NCBI RefSeq assembly: GCF_023736115.1
Contig: NZ_JAKQZC010000001.1
Location: 496,001-560,000 of the forward strand
From: Salinicola avicenniae
GTDB lineage: Bacteria; Pseudomonadota; Gammaproteobacteria; Pseudomonadales; Halomonadaceae
DNA length: 64,000 bases
Direction of reading: 5' to 3'
The position numbers and the translations under genes were made by a program. A model generated the notes under the pieces. It made no database searches, was not told where the DNA came from, and worked only from the letters and a program-made list of their open reading frames with translations. The first letter of the stretch is position 1. Each line of letters starts with the position of its first letter. Shown here in pieces: positions 37,132-47,638 of the stretch.

Positions 37132-37832
37132 TGGATTTCAGTGTGTTGACCGAGCATGCCGGGGAGATCGGCAGCGGATTCCTGATGACGCTCTGGACCT
37201 GGATCGGCGGCGTCGCGCTCGCACTGGCAGCGGGCCTGGTGATCGCTGTGATCCAGCTCAGCGCGGGGCCCTGGATTCGCGGTGCGCTGCGGTGCTACAT
37301 CGAGGTCATTCGGGCCACGCCGTTTCTGGTGCAGCTATTCCTGCTTTACTACGGTGGCCCCAGTTTCGGACTATCGCTTTCGCCGATGGCCGCCGGCCTG
37401 ATCGGTCTGGGCCTCTACGGTAGCGTCTACTTCGCCGAGATCTTCCGTACCGGCTTCACCTCGATACCGCAGGGCCAGATTGAAGCGGCACAAATGCTGG
37501 GATTGACGTCACGACAGATCGTCTGTCGCGTGCAGATACCGCAGATGCTGGTGCTGATCCTGCCGGCGCTGGTCAACTTCACCACCATTCTGGGCAAGGA
37601 AACGCCGGTGCTGTCGATCATCACCGTACCCGAACTGACCTTCGTACTGACCGGTGTCGGGGCCGAGACCTTTGCCTACGTCGAGACCCTGCTCGCGCTC
37701 TGCGTGGGTTACTTCATCCTGGCCGAGCTTTGCTCTCGACTGGGGCAGTGGCTCGAGCGCCGAGCCAGTCTTTATCTTACCCAAGGCGTGCGGACGCCGC
37801 GTACCCTCAAGCCTCAGGAGACCGCCGCATGA
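37131..37832 (+). CDS. Polar amino acid ABC transporter permease (second)
   Basis: A 233-residue HisMQ-type permease with five helices and the EAA loop [20 protein letters not shown]. It forms the heterodimeric channel with the previous gene. Its stop overlaps the ATPase start (ATGA). The C-terminal cytoplasmic tail is about 30 residues. Confidence 0.9.
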   Translation: MDFSVLTEHAGEIGSGFLMTLWTWIGGVALALAAGLVIAVIQLSAGPWIRGALRCYIEVIRATPFLVQLFLLYYGGPSFGLSLSPMAAGLIGLGLYGSVYFAEIFRTGFTSIPQGQIEAAQMLGLTSRQIVCRVQIPQMLVLILPALVNFTTILGKETPVLSIITVPELTFVLTGVGAETFAYVETLLALCVGYFILAELCSRLGQWLERRASLYLTQGVRTPRTLKPQETAA

Positions 37833-38674
37833 GTGTCTTGCCGCTGACAAAGAATGGTCACGAGGTCATGCTCGAAGCGCGTGGCATGAGCAAGCGGTTC
37901 GGAGAACACACCGTGCTGCGAGATATCAGTCTGTCGATCCAGCGCTCGGAGGTTGTCTGCCTGATCGGCCCTTCGGGGTCGGGCAAGAGCACCTTGCTGA
38001 GAAGTCTCGCCTTTCTCGAGGCGTACGACGACGGCGAAGTGTTCGTGGAAGGGGAGCTGCTCGGCTACGATCGTGCTCAGGGAGGGCGCCGTGTGATCTC
38101 GCGACCGGCCCGGTTGCGTGAGGTGCGGCGCAACATGGGGATGGTCTTTCAGCAGTTCAATCTCTGGCCGCACATGAGCGTGGCCGAGAATGTCATGGAG
38201 GCGCTGATTCGTGGTCGAAGGCTATCGCGCGCCAAGGCACGCAAACTGGCGCTGGAAACGCTGGAGAAGGTCGGGCTCGTCGACAAGGCCGATGCCTGGC
38301 CCAATCGCCTGTCCGGCGGCCAGCAGCAGCGGGTCGCTATCGCCCGTTCCTTGGCCATGTCGCCGGCGATCATGCTGTTCGACGAGCCTACTTCTGCGCT
38401 CGACCCGGAACTGGTCGGTGAAGTGTTGCAGGTGATGAAGCATCTCGCCGAAGAAGGCATGACCATGGTGGTGGTGACCCACGAGATGGGATTTGCCGCG
38501 CAGGTGGCGGATCGCGTTGTCTTTCTCGACGGGGGACAGATCGTCGAGCAGGGGGCGCCGGCCAAGCTGTTCCGGGAGCCGAGTTCTCCCCGGTTGGCTC
38601 AGTTCCTCAAGAACTATCTCGAGCGCAATTCGCTATTCGACGATCGGCCAGCTGCCAACGGCACCTGTCTCTAG
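37829..38674 (+). CDS. Polar amino acid ABC transporter ATPase (GlnQ/HisP-like)
   Basis: A 281-residue ATPase: Walker [11 protein letters not shown]-loop [14 protein letters not shown], signature [17 protein letters not shown], Walker [15 protein letters not shown] and the switch His in [10 protein letters not shown]. The ATG at 37829 follows CAGGAG and overlaps the previous stop by four bases. It powers the importer encoded by 35653-37832. Confidence 0.93.
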   Translation: MSVLPLTKNGHEVMLEARGMSKRFGEHTVLRDISLSIQRSEVVCLIGPSGSGKSTLLRSLAFLEAYDDGEVFVEGELLGYDRAQGGRRVISRPARLREVRRNMGMVFQQFNLWPHMSVAENVMEALIRGRRLSRAKARKLALETLEKVGLVDKADAWPNRLSGGQQQRVAIARSLAMSPAIMLFDEPTSALDPELVGEVLQVMKHLAEEGMTMVVVTHEMGFAAQVADRVVFLDGGQIVEQGAPAKLFREPSSPRLAQFLKNYLERNSLFDDRPAANGTCL

Positions 38675-38791
38675 GCTTCGTTAAGGCTGACATGGACGGG
38701 CGTGACAAGGCAGCGCAAGATGCTTGACGCCGCACCGGTGCGATACGGGGGCGGCCCATCCCATCGAATTCGACTCTGCCGGGAAGCCCAG

Positions 38792-39763
38792 ATGTTACAT
38801 GCCACCCTTAAGCAGCTGCGCTATTTCGTGGTCGCCGGGGAGCTCAAGAGCGTCACGCGTGCCGCCGAACAGCTACACGTGTCGCAGCCTTCGGTCTCGG
38901 CGGCCATCGCCTATCTGGAAGGTACCGCTGGCGTACAGCTGTTCGTGCGCCACCATGCCCAAGGGCTATCGTTGACGACCGCAGGCGTTCAACTGCTCAA
39001 TCGGGCACGTGCGCTGCTTTACGATGCTGACAGCCTGATGCAGTTCGCAGTCTCACTGGGCGAAGAGATTGCCGGCCCTCTGAATATGGCTGCCTTTCAT
39101 ACCTTTGCACCTATCTTCATGCCGCGGCTGATGCAGGCGTTTCTCGATCGGTTTCCACGAGTCGAACCGCAGTGCGACGAGGGGCATCAGGTCGATATCG
39201 TCGATGGACTGCGTCATGGTCGCTACGAGCTTGGCCTGATCTACGATATGCAGGTGCCGGACGATATCGACTTCCAGCCGCTCTGTCGTTTCCCGCCGTA
39301 CGTCGCGGTCGCGCCAGACCACCCGCTCGCCGCGCACGAGCGTCTCTCGATCGATACCCTGAGCGAGTACCCCATGGTGCTGCTCGACTGGCCGATGAGT
39401 CGGGACTATTTCCTGTCACTGTTTTTGGATGCGCCACGTCAGCCGACCATCGCCCATCGGGCGACATCGCTGGGGATGGTACGCGGGCTGGTTGCCAATG
39501 GGTTCGGCTTCTCGCTGCTCAATGTGCCACCGGGGCGGCATCTGGCACTCGATGGCAAATCCTTTCGCACGATTCCGCTCGAAGGGGAGGTGAGGGCCTT
39601 GACGGTAGGCATGGCCAGGCTCAAGGGCATTCGTCTCAGCCCCGCGGCGCAGGCCATGGGCGAGTTCCTGCGCCACAGCGAGCTACTACGACAGGCGCCG
39701 CTGTCGGCAGAGGTCGAATCGTCGGCCGTCTCGCCGCCCGGGCAACCAAGGAGTGTTGAATAG
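38792..39763 (+). CDS. LysR-family transcriptional regulator of the uptake cluster
   Basis: A 323-residue LysR-type regulator: helix-turn-helix residues 3-62 (LKQLRYFVVAGELKSVTRAA, then HVSQPSVSAAIAYLEGTAGV) and an effector domain. It lies in the same direction as the ABC genes and just after them, ahead of the aldolase gene. It probably controls this cluster. GGGAAG precedes the ATG at 38792. Confidence 0.87.
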   Translation: MLHATLKQLRYFVVAGELKSVTRAAEQLHVSQPSVSAAIAYLEGTAGVQLFVRHHAQGLSLTTAGVQLLNRARALLYDADSLMQFAVSLGEEIAGPLNMAAFHTFAPIFMPRLMQAFLDRFPRVEPQCDEGHQVDIVDGLRHGRYELGLIYDMQVPDDIDFQPLCRFPPYVAVAPDHPLAAHERLSIDTLSEYPMVLLDWPMSRDYFLSLFLDAPRQPTIAHRATSLGMVRGLVANGFGFSLLNVPPGRHLALDGKSFRTIPLEGEVRALTVGMARLKGIRLSPAAQAMGEFLRHSELLRQAPLSAEVESSAVSPPGQPRSVE

Positions 39764-39894
39764 GAAAAACTGATGCCAAAGCGAGCATAAAGATATTTTA
39801 AAAATTCAAGGCGGCTCAGTAGCGTAAAACTATGACGACACGAGAATCTCTACGGTTCCCGGTCGCACCATAACAATGACAAGGATATTTTCTC

Positions 39895-40632
39895 ATGCCC
39901 GATAGGCTCCCTGACGAGGCGCAGCTTCGTGTGGATATGGCCGCGTTGTTTCGGATCGTAGCCCGTCAAGGCCTGCACGAGGCCGTGGCGAATCACTTCA
40001 GCGCTGCGGTCTCCGCTGACGGTCGCCGATTCCTGATGAATCCCAAGTGGAAACACTTCTCACGCATCTGCGCCAGTGACCTGGTGCTTTTCGATCTCGA
40101 CGGTGAGACACCCGATGTATCGCGGGTCGTCGATCCTACGGCCTGGGCGATTCACGGCCAGATGCACCGTCTGATGCCCCAGGCACGCGTCGTTCTGCAC
40201 CTGCATCCCCCCTTCGCCACCACGGTAGCCACGCTGAAAGACCCCACGATATTGCCGATCGATCAGAATACGGCGCGCTACTTCAATCGTGTGGCCGTCG
40301 ACCAAGGGTTCAGCGGCATGGCCAACAGTGAGGAGGAGGGGGCCCGTCTCGCCGGTCTGCTGGGGGACAAGTCGCGGCTGATGATGGGCAATCACGGTGT
40401 CATGGTCGCGGCGGAGACCGTCGGCGAGGCCTTCGACGACATGTACACGCTAGAGCGCGCCTGCCGCACCCTGGTGCAGGCCTATGCGACCGGGCAGCCG
40501 CTCAACGTGCTGCCCGACGCCGTGGCCGAAGCGACGGCGCGTGACTGGGAATCGATCCGTGATTTCTCGGTGACTCACTTCGAAGAGATGAAAGCGATTC
40601 TGGATCGTGAGGATCCGGATTACGCGGCGTGA
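39895..40632 (+). CDS. Class II aldolase/adducin-family protein
   Basis: A 245-residue member of the class II aldolase/adducin family, which includes zinc aldolases (fuculose-, ribulose-phosphate) and decarboxylases. Zinc ligands: His pair in VVLHLHPPFATTVA and the His in MMGNHGVMVAAE. Acid residues near PNS-like substrate loops are less obvious. It begins with AAGGATATT before the ATG. It follows the LysR gene and precedes a NitT/TauT ABC importer, so it may cleave or decarboxylate an intermediate of the imported compound. Confidence 0.82.
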   Translation: MPDRLPDEAQLRVDMAALFRIVARQGLHEAVANHFSAAVSADGRRFLMNPKWKHFSRICASDLVLFDLDGETPDVSRVVDPTAWAIHGQMHRLMPQARVVLHLHPPFATTVATLKDPTILPIDQNTARYFNRVAVDQGFSGMANSEEEGARLAGLLGDKSRLMMGNHGVMVAAETVGEAFDDMYTLERACRTLVQAYATGQPLNVLPDAVAEATARDWESIRDFSVTHFEEMKAILDREDPDYAA

Positions 40633-40765
40633 AATCTCGGCGCGATGCTCATCGTGTCCCCGACTCCTGCCAATCGTGATCGTGGCCCCGGTTTCCCTAC
40701 AGGGGACGGCCGTTTAGGCCAGGAGGGAGTGCGTTGCGAAAAATTTGTCCATGGAGAGAAAAACA

Positions 40766-41782
40766 ATGACTCAAATCATGCGCTTTCACCATGACCGAAC
40801 TGCCAACTGGAAACGCAAGTTACTCGGTGGTTTCGGCGCGATGGCTCTGGGTGTCGCCAGTCTCGGGGCGCAGGCCGGCACCTTGTCGATAGGTCACACC
40901 ACCTGGGTTGGTTACGGCACACTGTATCTTGCACAGGCCAAGGGATTCTTCGAGGAAAATGGTTTAACGGTCGAACTGCCCACATTCGAGGATTCTTCCG
41001 CCTATATGGCGGCACAGGCGGCGGGCCATCTCGACGGCTCGGCGGGGACCATCGCGGAATTGCTGAAATATCGTTCCGCCGACTTCTGCTTCAAAAGCGT
41101 GGTGGTGCTAGATGGCAGTAACGGTGGTGATGGTTTGTTAGCGGACGAGTCGGTAGCGTCGGTCGAGGAGATCAAGGGCGAAACCGTTGCCATGAACGAG
41201 GGAGGCGCTTCCCAGTTCTGGCTCGCCTACCTTCTGTCTCAGCATGGCATGTCTCTCGATGACGTCACAGTCCAGAACATGTCTGCGGATGCCGCAGCGG
41301 CAGCATTCATCGCGGGTCGTGTACCGGTCGCTGTCACTTGGGAACCTAATCTGAGTTTCGTGCGCTCTCATGATGCGGGCCAGGTCTTGGTTGATAGCAG
41401 TGCGACGCCGGGTGTCATCATCGACGTCGTGGCGTTGAGCTGTGATGTCATTGATGAGCGCCCCGACGATGTTCGAGCGCTGGTCCAAGGGCTCTATAAA
41501 GCGGTCGACTATCTCGATGCCCATCCTGCTGAGTCCTATCAGTTGATGGCCGATGGCGTGGGCGGCTATCTCAGTGACCCTGCGGATCTCGCCGAAGCCA
41601 CTGAAGGCGTCGAGTTCTACGGCCAGCGCGGCAACCGGAACTTGCTCGGTACACAGGACGAACCAGGGTCTATCGCCGAACTGATTGATCTCGCGCGTGA
41701 TACCTGGAATCAGTTGGAAAACCGGGATATCACGGCAGCCTATAAAGAGGTCGTGGATCCGTCATTTGCCGAGACGCGTTGA
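40766..41782 (+). CDS. NitT/TauT-type ABC transporter substrate-binding protein
   Basis: A 338-residue periplasmic binding protein of the NMT1/SsuA/TauA type. A long N-region (MTQIMRFHHDRTANWKRKLL) precedes a hydrophobic stretch and the AQAG cleavage site. Motifs: WVGYGTLYLAQAKGFFEENG, VTVQNMSADAAAAAFIAGRV and WEPNLSFV. It has GGAGAG eight bases before the ATG at 40766. Heads a three-gene importer 40766-43413. Candidate ligands are sulfonates, thiamine precursors or aromatic acids. The local DNA appears lower in GC than average. Confidence 0.87.
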   Translation: MTQIMRFHHDRTANWKRKLLGGFGAMALGVASLGAQAGTLSIGHTTWVGYGTLYLAQAKGFFEENGLTVELPTFEDSSAYMAAQAAGHLDGSAGTIAELLKYRSADFCFKSVVVLDGSNGGDGLLADESVASVEEIKGETVAMNEGGASQFWLAYLLSQHGMSLDDVTVQNMSADAAAAAFIAGRVPVAVTWEPNLSFVRSHDAGQVLVDSSATPGVIIDVVALSCDVIDERPDDVRALVQGLYKAVDYLDAHPAESYQLMADGVGGYLSDPADLAEATEGVEFYGQRGNRNLLGTQDEPGSIAELIDLARDTWNQLENRDITAAYKEVVDPSFAETR

Positions 41783-41791
41783 GGGGGATTC

Positions 41792-42592
41792 ATGGCCACG
41801 TCTACGCTATGGCAACGATGCTTGACCCCTCGGGCTCATCTCCCCAAGCGCCTGACCTGGATCGCGGGCATTGGTATCTGGCTGTTGGTGATCGTCCTCT
41901 GGTCTCTGGTGACATACGGCGGACTCGTACGGTCGATCTTCCTGCCGACGCCGACTGCCGTGTTGAGCACGGCAGTGCGTATGATTGGTGATGGTTCGCT
42001 ATGGCAAGATATCTGGGCTAGCGCCCAAGTCGTCATCTATGGGTTCGTACTGTCGTCGATCCTGGCCATCCCGCTCGGCATTCTGATGGGCAGTTTTCGC
42101 TTGGTACAGGCACTACTCGATCCATTGGTCAACTTCATGCGCTATCTGCCGGTCACGGCCTTTGTGCCGCTGTTGATCCTATGGATCGGCATCGGCATTG
42201 AGCAGCGGGTTACCGTGATCTTCTTCGGTATCTTTTTCCAACAGCTTGTCATGATCGCCGATGTTTCACGTGGAGTGTCTCAGGATCTCATCAACGCCTC
42301 CTACACACTTGGCGCCAAGCGTCGGGATGTCGTTGCGCACGTGTTGTTTCCCGCCTGCTTGCCAGGTGCGATCGACATGCTGCGCGTCACCATGGGATGG
42401 GCATGGACCTTTGTCGTGGTTGCCGAGCTGGTCGCGGCGGACAGTGGGCTTGGCTACATCAGTCTCAAGGCGATGCGAGGGTTTCAGGTTGACGTGATTT
42501 TCCTGTCCATCGCCCTGATTGGTCTGTTGGGACTGATGACGGATCAATGTTTTCGATTCCTGCGTGCGAGGATTACATCATGGGCACTCTAA
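41792..42592 (+). CDS. NitT/TauT-type ABC transporter permease
   Basis: A 266-residue SsuC/TauC-like permease with about six helices; the ATPase-contact loop is NASYTLGAKRRDVVAHVLFP. GAGGGGG precedes the ATG. It overlaps the following ATPase gene by 13 bases. Confidence 0.9.
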   Translation: MATSTLWQRCLTPRAHLPKRLTWIAGIGIWLLVIVLWSLVTYGGLVRSIFLPTPTAVLSTAVRMIGDGSLWQDIWASAQVVIYGFVLSSILAIPLGILMGSFRLVQALLDPLVNFMRYLPVTAFVPLLILWIGIGIEQRVTVIFFGIFFQQLVMIADVSRGVSQDLINASYTLGAKRRDVVAHVLFPACLPGAIDMLRVTMGWAWTFVVVAELVAADSGLGYISLKAMRGFQVDVIFLSIALIGLLGLMTDQCFRFLRARITSWAL

Positions 42593-43413
42593 CCGTCCCT
42601 GGTCCGACGATAGGAGTCGATTCGAAGGATATTCATGCCTCGGCGGCGCCAAGCCCCTGTCTGGATATCCGGGATATTAGCCTCACCTTCTCGTCGGGGA
42701 GTCGCTCGGTTACCGCGTTGGAGCATATCTCTCTGCAAGTGCCGGAGAATGAGTTCGCTGTCATCGTCGGCCCCTCCGGGTGCGGTAAATCGAGTCTGCT
42801 GTATCTTACCGCCGGATTGATGGCTCCGACTGCTGGTGAAATTCGTGTCAACGACCAGCGAGTCACCGGCCCGGGAGCCGACCGCGGTATGGTTTTCCAA
42901 TCGTATACGCTATTTCCTTGGCTTAGCGTGCGCGACAACGTGGCGTTCGGACTGAAACGACGTCGTATACGGCCAGCGCAACGCCAGGAGATCGTCGAGC
43001 AATATCTCAGAGAGGTAGGCCTCGAGAGCTTTGCCGATGCTTGGCCGCGACAGTTGTCGGGCGGCATGATGCAGCGAGTGGCGATTGCGCGAGCATTGGC
43101 CAATGACCCCGATATTCTCTTGATGGACGAGCCTTTCGGCGCGCTTGATAGTCAGACACGGCTATCCATGCAGCAGTTGCTACTGGATGTCTGGGAGCAC
43201 AACAGCAAGACCGTGCTCTTCGTGACGCATGACATCGACGAGGCCATTCTGTTGGCGGACCGGATCTATGTCATGAGCGGCCGGCCTGGCGTCATCTGCG
43301 AGACGATCGATGTACCACTCAAGCGCCCTCGGTCATCCGAAGTCGTCATGGACGCGAGCTTCATCGAGATCAAACGGCAAATCCTGTCTCGTCTTCATCA
43401 ACACGATGATTGA
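42580..43413 (+). CDS. NitT/TauT-type ABC transporter ATPase
   Basis: A 277-residue SsuB/TauB-like ATPase with Walker A GPSGCGKSS, Q-loop MVFQSYTLFPWLSV, signature LSGGMMQRVAIARALAN, Walker B ILLMDEPFGALDSQ and FVTHDIDEAILLAD. The ATG at 42580 has GAGGA nine bases upstream. It completes the importer begun at 40766. Confidence 0.92.
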   Translation: MGTLTVPGPTIGVDSKDIHASAAPSPCLDIRDISLTFSSGSRSVTALEHISLQVPENEFAVIVGPSGCGKSSLLYLTAGLMAPTAGEIRVNDQRVTGPGADRGMVFQSYTLFPWLSVRDNVAFGLKRRRIRPAQRQEIVEQYLREVGLESFADAWPRQLSGGMMQRVAIARALANDPDILLMDEPFGALDSQTRLSMQQLLLDVWEHNSKTVLFVTHDIDEAILLADRIYVMSGRPGVICETIDVPLKRPRSSEVVMDASFIEIKRQILSRLHQHDD

Positions 43414-43781
43414 ACTCCTTGCCGAGTACGCTGGTCTCGACGACAACGTCTCCCGACCAGTCCCCTCGCCGCTGACGGCTTTTCGTCAATTACCGTTCTG
43501 ACCAATCTCCCGCCTCTCAGCGGCGTTCTCCGGGACGCCTTGAGAGGTTGTCCGCTATCGCGAAAGGCCGCCTAGGGCGCGACCTATTCGATGGCCACTC
43601 GATCTAACCTGGTCACTCTCTCCTGCTAAGCCACACTACAAGGTTTGTCGGCCCGCGGCCTCCACGGGGGACGGCTTGGAGTCTTACCCTTCAACCCATG
43701 CGTTCGCCGATACCGTCTACGCTGAGGGTTTATGCCTTCACGCGCGATGATAACGACAACCCCTAGTGACCGAGGCTAGTC
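43414..43781. other. Intergenic region before the molybdenum hydroxylase genes
   Basis: 368 bp with no open frame of note. It contains scattered short inverted repeats but no recognised riboswitch; I looked for a molybdenum-cofactor RNA motif and could not support one. It should hold the terminator of the ABC operon and the promoter for 43782-47616. Confidence 0.4.
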
Positions 43782-44291
43782 ATGCAATGGACGATCAACG
43801 GCCAGATTCGACAGGCCGAGGTGGATTTCCGAACATCGCTGCTCGACTTGCTGCGCGAGCAGTTTCAACTCAGTGGTACCAAGAAGGGCTGTAACCAGGG
43901 CGCCTGCGGGGCCTGCACCGTGCTGCTCGACGGTCAGCGCATCAACGCGTGCCTGACGCTGGCCGTGCAGGTTCAGGGGCGCTCGATCACGACGATCGAG
44001 GGGCTGGCGAGCGGCGAGGCCCTGCACCCTGTTCAGGCTGCCTTCATCGAACATGACGGTTTCCAGTGCGGCTACTGTACGCCGGGGCAGATCTGCTCAG
44101 CGGTGGGGCTGGCCGGCGAGCTGGCGCGCGGCTGGCCGAGTGCCGTCACCGCCGATCTCGCCGCTGATGACATCGCATTCGATCGCCTCGAACTGCGTGA
44201 ACGCCTGAGCGGCAATCTCTGCCGTTGCGGTGCCTACAACGGCATTGTCGATGCCGTGGCCGCGTCACTGGGCCAGGAGGCGGGCGCATGA
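43782..44291 (+). CDS. Molybdenum hydroxylase, [2Fe-2S] small subunit (PaoA/YagT-like)
   Basis: A 169-residue iron-sulfur subunit binding two [2Fe-2S] clusters. First cluster: CNQGACGACTVLLDGQRINA plus its final Cys; second: CGYCTPGQI and RLSGNLCRCGAYNGIVDA. There is no signal sequence, unlike E. coli PaoA, so the enzyme is probably cytoplasmic. Electrons pass through it to the FAD subunit. It overlaps the next gene by four bases (ATGA). Confidence 0.92.
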   Translation: MQWTINGQIRQAEVDFRTSLLDLLREQFQLSGTKKGCNQGACGACTVLLDGQRINACLTLAVQVQGRSITTIEGLASGEALHPVQAAFIEHDGFQCGYCTPGQICSAVGLAGELARGWPSAVTADLAADDIAFDRLELRERLSGNLCRCGAYNGIVDAVAASLGQEAGA

Positions 44292-45292
44292 GAGCGTTCG
44301 ACTACCACCAGGCCGTGGGCAGCGAGCAGGCGATCGAGCGGGCCATGCGCCGCGAGCAGGCCCGTTATCTAGGCGGCGGCACCAACCTGGTCGACCTGAT
44401 GCGCGAGACGATCGAGGGGCCGGCGATGCTGATCGATGTCAGCAATTTGGCTCGCGACATCGAGGAGAGCGAGTCGGGTGGTTTGTTCATCGGTGCGGGT
44501 GTCACCAATGCCGAACTGGCCGCCGATCCGCGCGTGCGGCGGCAATATCCGGGGCTGTCGCGCGCGATCCTGTGCGGCGCCAGCGCGCAGATCCGAAATC
44601 GAGCGACGGTTGCCGGTAACCTCCTCCAGCGCACCCGATGTGCCTATTTCTATGACATCGGCGCCCACTGTAACAAGCGCGAGCCGGGCAACGGCTGTGA
44701 TGCCCAAGAGGGATTCCATCGTTATCACGCGATTCTTGGCACGTCGTCATCCTGCCTTGCCACCCATCCGTCGGATATGGCCGTGGCGATGGTCGCGCTC
44801 GAGGCCCGCGTGCATCTTCGTGGCCGGGACGGCGAGCGCGTGATCGCGCTGACCGAGTTATACCGTGAGCCCGGCGAGCGACCGGACCTCGAGACCGTGC
44901 TCACGGCCGAAGAGCTGATTGTCGCGGTCGAGCTGCCGCCGCTGCCGATGGCGGCGAGTAGCGAATACCGCAAGGTACGTGATCGCGCCAGCTACGCGTT
45001 CGCGCTGTTATCGGTGGCGTCGATGCTCGAGCTCGATGGCGCCACCATCAAGCAGGTGCGCCTGGCACTCGGCGGCGTGGGCACCCGACCGTGGCGTGCC
45101 TGGAAAGCGGAGGCGGCACTGCGTGGACGACCGGCAAACGCCGCAACGTTCGAAGCGGCCATCGATGCCGAACTGGCCGCGGCCCGACCGCAGTCAGACA
45201 ATGCCTTCAAGGTGCAGCTGGCACGTCGCGTGGTGATTTCGGAACTGAATCAGCGCCTGGCGCAGGCCCGCCAGGGAGGGGAAGCCTCGTGA
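44288..45292 (+). CDS. Molybdenum hydroxylase, FAD subunit with [4Fe-4S] cluster (PaoB/YagS-like)
   Basis: A 334-residue FAD-binding subunit. The FAD site includes LGGGTNLVDLMRE and GASAQIRNRATVAGNLLQR. Between them and the rest is the insertion seen in PaoB and 4-hydroxybenzoyl-CoA reductase: RTRCAYFYDIG, CNKREPGNGC and SSSCLATHPSDMAVA, holding the four Cys of a [4Fe-4S] cluster. It is coupled at both ends (ATGA before, GTGA after). Confidence 0.92.
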   Translation: MRAFDYHQAVGSEQAIERAMRREQARYLGGGTNLVDLMRETIEGPAMLIDVSNLARDIEESESGGLFIGAGVTNAELAADPRVRRQYPGLSRAILCGASAQIRNRATVAGNLLQRTRCAYFYDIGAHCNKREPGNGCDAQEGFHRYHAILGTSSSCLATHPSDMAVAMVALEARVHLRGRDGERVIALTELYREPGERPDLETVLTAEELIVAVELPPLPMAASSEYRKVRDRASYAFALLSVASMLELDGATIKQVRLALGGVGTRPWRAWKAEAALRGRPANAATFEAAIDAELAAARPQSDNAFKVQLARRVVISELNQRLAQARQGGEAS

Positions 45293-47616
45293 ATCCGTTT
45301 ACGCCATCCCACGATACACGTCACGAGGAGAAGCCTCCCGGGGCACTGGCCGGTGACTACTGGCGTCCGGACGGTTCTCCCGATCCGCTGGGCAGTGGAT
45401 TGCATGCCGGGATCGGTGTGTCACTGGCAAGAGTCGACGGTCAGCGGAAAGTGACCGGTCAGGCGCCGTTCGCCGCGGAATTCCGCTTCGCTGACATGCT
45501 CTATGCGGCGCTGTCCTACAGCACCATCGCCAACGGGCGTATCGTCGACATCGATACGCGTGCGGCCGAGGCGATGGACGGCGTGGTGCTCGTCATGACC
45601 CACGAAAATGCGCCGCCGCTGCGCACACCTCCAGTGTTTCTCGGCTCGCCCCACGGTGCGGCGGGCGATGACTACCCGGTCATGCAGAGCGATCGCGTGC
45701 ACTGGAACGGCCAGCCGGTAGCGCTGGTGCTGGCCGAGACGCAGGAGCAGGCGGATGCGGCGGCCGAGAGCCTGCTTGTCCGTTACGCGCGCGAGACGGC
45801 GATGACCGATTTCGAGATCGCGAAGTCGCAGGCGCGTGAGCCGGATAGTGTCCTCGGCGGGCCGGCGACGATCACGCGTGGCGACGCCGACGCTGCGTTT
45901 GAGACGGCGGCATATCGAATCGATGCGACCTACACCACGCCGCGCCACAATCACAATGCCATCGAGCCGCATGCGCTGACGCTTGCCTGGCATCATGACG
46001 GCAAGCGCGAGACCCTGCGAATCCACGATGCCTCGCAGTGTGTCGACCTGGCAGTGACATCGTTGGCGGACGTGTTCGGTCTCGACCCCGGACAGATTCA
46101 CGTGACGTCGCCTTTCGTCGGTGGCGGCTTTGGCAGCAAGACGCTCTGGCAGCATCAGATCCTGGCGGCGGCAGCGGCGAAGCTGGCGGCGCGCCCGGTA
46201 CGGCTGGCGCTCTCGCGCGAGGGTGTCTATCGCGTTGTCGGTGGGCGAGCCTGTACCGAACAGCGGGTGGCTTTGGGCGCCGACAGCAGCGGCAAACTGC
46301 AGGCGCTGGTCCATACCGGGGTGGCGGCGATGACACGCCACAATTACCTGCCGGAGCCCTTCGTCCAGGCCACCAAGTGTCTCTATGGGGTCGACAATCT
46401 CCGGCTCGCAGTGACGGTCGCCGACATGCATATGCTCGCCAACACGTTCATGCGCGCACCGGGAGAGGCGGTCGGTACCTTCGCGTTGGAAAGCGCGCTG
46501 GACGAGCTGGCCGAGCTGCTCGGTATGGACCCGCTGGCGCTGCGCGCGCGCAATGAGCCGGAGCGCGATCCGCTCAGCGGTCTGCCATTTTCGTCGCGGC
46601 ATCTGCGGGAAGCGGCGAGCGCCGGCGCCGAGCGCTTCGGCTGGTCTTCTCGCCACGCAGCACCCGGCAGCCGACGCGAGGGCGAGTGGCAGATCGGCAT
46701 GGGCTGCGCTACCGCGACCTACCCGTATCAGCGCATGCCCGGGGCGGCGGCGCGAATCACGCTCGATGCCGAGGGCGCGACGGTCGAAGTCGCCGCGCAC
46801 GAGATGGGCATGGGCACGGCGACGGTACAGACGCAGGTCGCTGCCGCGCGCCTGGGCCTGCCTGTGGAGACGATCCGCTTTCGCTATGGGGACTCCTCGC
46901 TGGCGGGGGCGGTGCTCGCCGGTGGCTCGCAGCAGACCGCCGCCATCGGTGGGGCGGTAATTGCCGCGCAGCGGGCGCTGGTCGACGCGCTGCTGGCGAG
47001 GCTCGAGGACGACTCTCCGCTGGCTGGGCTCTCCGCCGATGACATCGAATGTCGTGATGCCGGACTGGGGGCCATTGGCAATGCCGTGCGTTTCGTGAGC
47101 TACCGCGAACTGCTCGAGCAGGCCGGAAAGCGCGAGATCTCGGTCGAGGCGAAGGCCGCCGACTCGGAGGAGAAGTCGCACTGGTCGATGCACTCCTTCG
47201 GTACGATCTTCTGCGAAGTCGGCGTGAGCGAGGTCAGCGGCGAGGTGCGCGTGCGCCGATTGCTGGGCTCGTTCGACTGCGGGCGAATACTCAATGCCAA
47301 GACGGCCGCGAGCCAGTTCCGCGGCGGCATGATTATGGGGCTCGGCCTCGCGCTGATGGAGGAGACCTGGTTCGACGCGCGCAGCGGTCGGATCATGAAT
47401 CCGAGCCTGGCCGATTATCATGTGCCGGTGCAGATGGACGTGCCCGATATCGACGTCATGTGGACGGACATTCCCGATCCGCACACGCCGATGGGGGCCC
47501 GCGGGATCGGCGAGATTGGCATCACCGGCGTCGGTGCGGCGGTCGCCAACGCGGTCTACAACGCCTGCGGCAAGCGAGTACGCGATTTGCCGATCACGCT
47601 CGATAAGCTGCTGTAG
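45289..47616 (+). CDS. Molybdenum hydroxylase, molybdopterin-binding subunit (PaoC/YagR-like)
   Basis: A 775-residue catalytic subunit of the xanthine oxidase family. Motifs: GGGFGSK for cofactor binding, [20 protein letters not shown], and the C-terminal [20 protein letters not shown] with the catalytic Glu. The start is a GTG at 45289 overlapping the FAD-subunit stop, behind AGGGAGGGG; the open frame continues upstream but that part lies inside the previous gene. PaoABC oxidises aldehydes; the substrate here is unknown and could also be an N-heterocycle. A strong terminator follows at 47639. Confidence 0.92.
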   Translation: MNPFTPSHDTRHEEKPPGALAGDYWRPDGSPDPLGSGLHAGIGVSLARVDGQRKVTGQAPFAAEFRFADMLYAALSYSTIANGRIVDIDTRAAEAMDGVVLVMTHENAPPLRTPPVFLGSPHGAAGDDYPVMQSDRVHWNGQPVALVLAETQEQADAAAESLLVRYARETAMTDFEIAKSQAREPDSVLGGPATITRGDADAAFETAAYRIDATYTTPRHNHNAIEPHALTLAWHHDGKRETLRIHDASQCVDLAVTSLADVFGLDPGQIHVTSPFVGGGFGSKTLWQHQILAAAAAKLAARPVRLALSREGVYRVVGGRACTEQRVALGADSSGKLQALVHTGVAAMTRHNYLPEPFVQATKCLYGVDNLRLAVTVADMHMLANTFMRAPGEAVGTFALESALDELAELLGMDPLALRARNEPERDPLSGLPFSSRHLREAASAGAERFGWSSRHAAPGSRREGEWQIGMGCATATYPYQRMPGAAARITLDAEGATVEVAAHEMGMGTATVQTQVAAARLGLPVETIRFRYGDSSLAGAVLAGGSQQTAAIGGAVIAAQRALVDALLARLEDDSPLAGLSADDIECRDAGLGAIGNAVRFVSYRELLEQAGKREISVEAKAADSEEKSHWSMHSFGTIFCEVGVSEVSGEVRVRRLLGSFDCGRILNAKTAASQFRGGMIMGLGLALMEETWFDARSGRIMNPSLADYHVPVQMDVPDIDVMWTDIPDPHTPMGARGIGEIGITGVGAAVANAVYNACGKRVRDLPITLDKLL

Positions 47617-47638
47617 CGCAGCTTCGCGGCAGGAAACG

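Noticed and set aside
43414-43781. Possible molybdenum-cofactor riboswitch before the hydroxylase genes
   Set aside because: I could not match the conserved elements of the Moco RNA motif; only unsupported short repeats are present.
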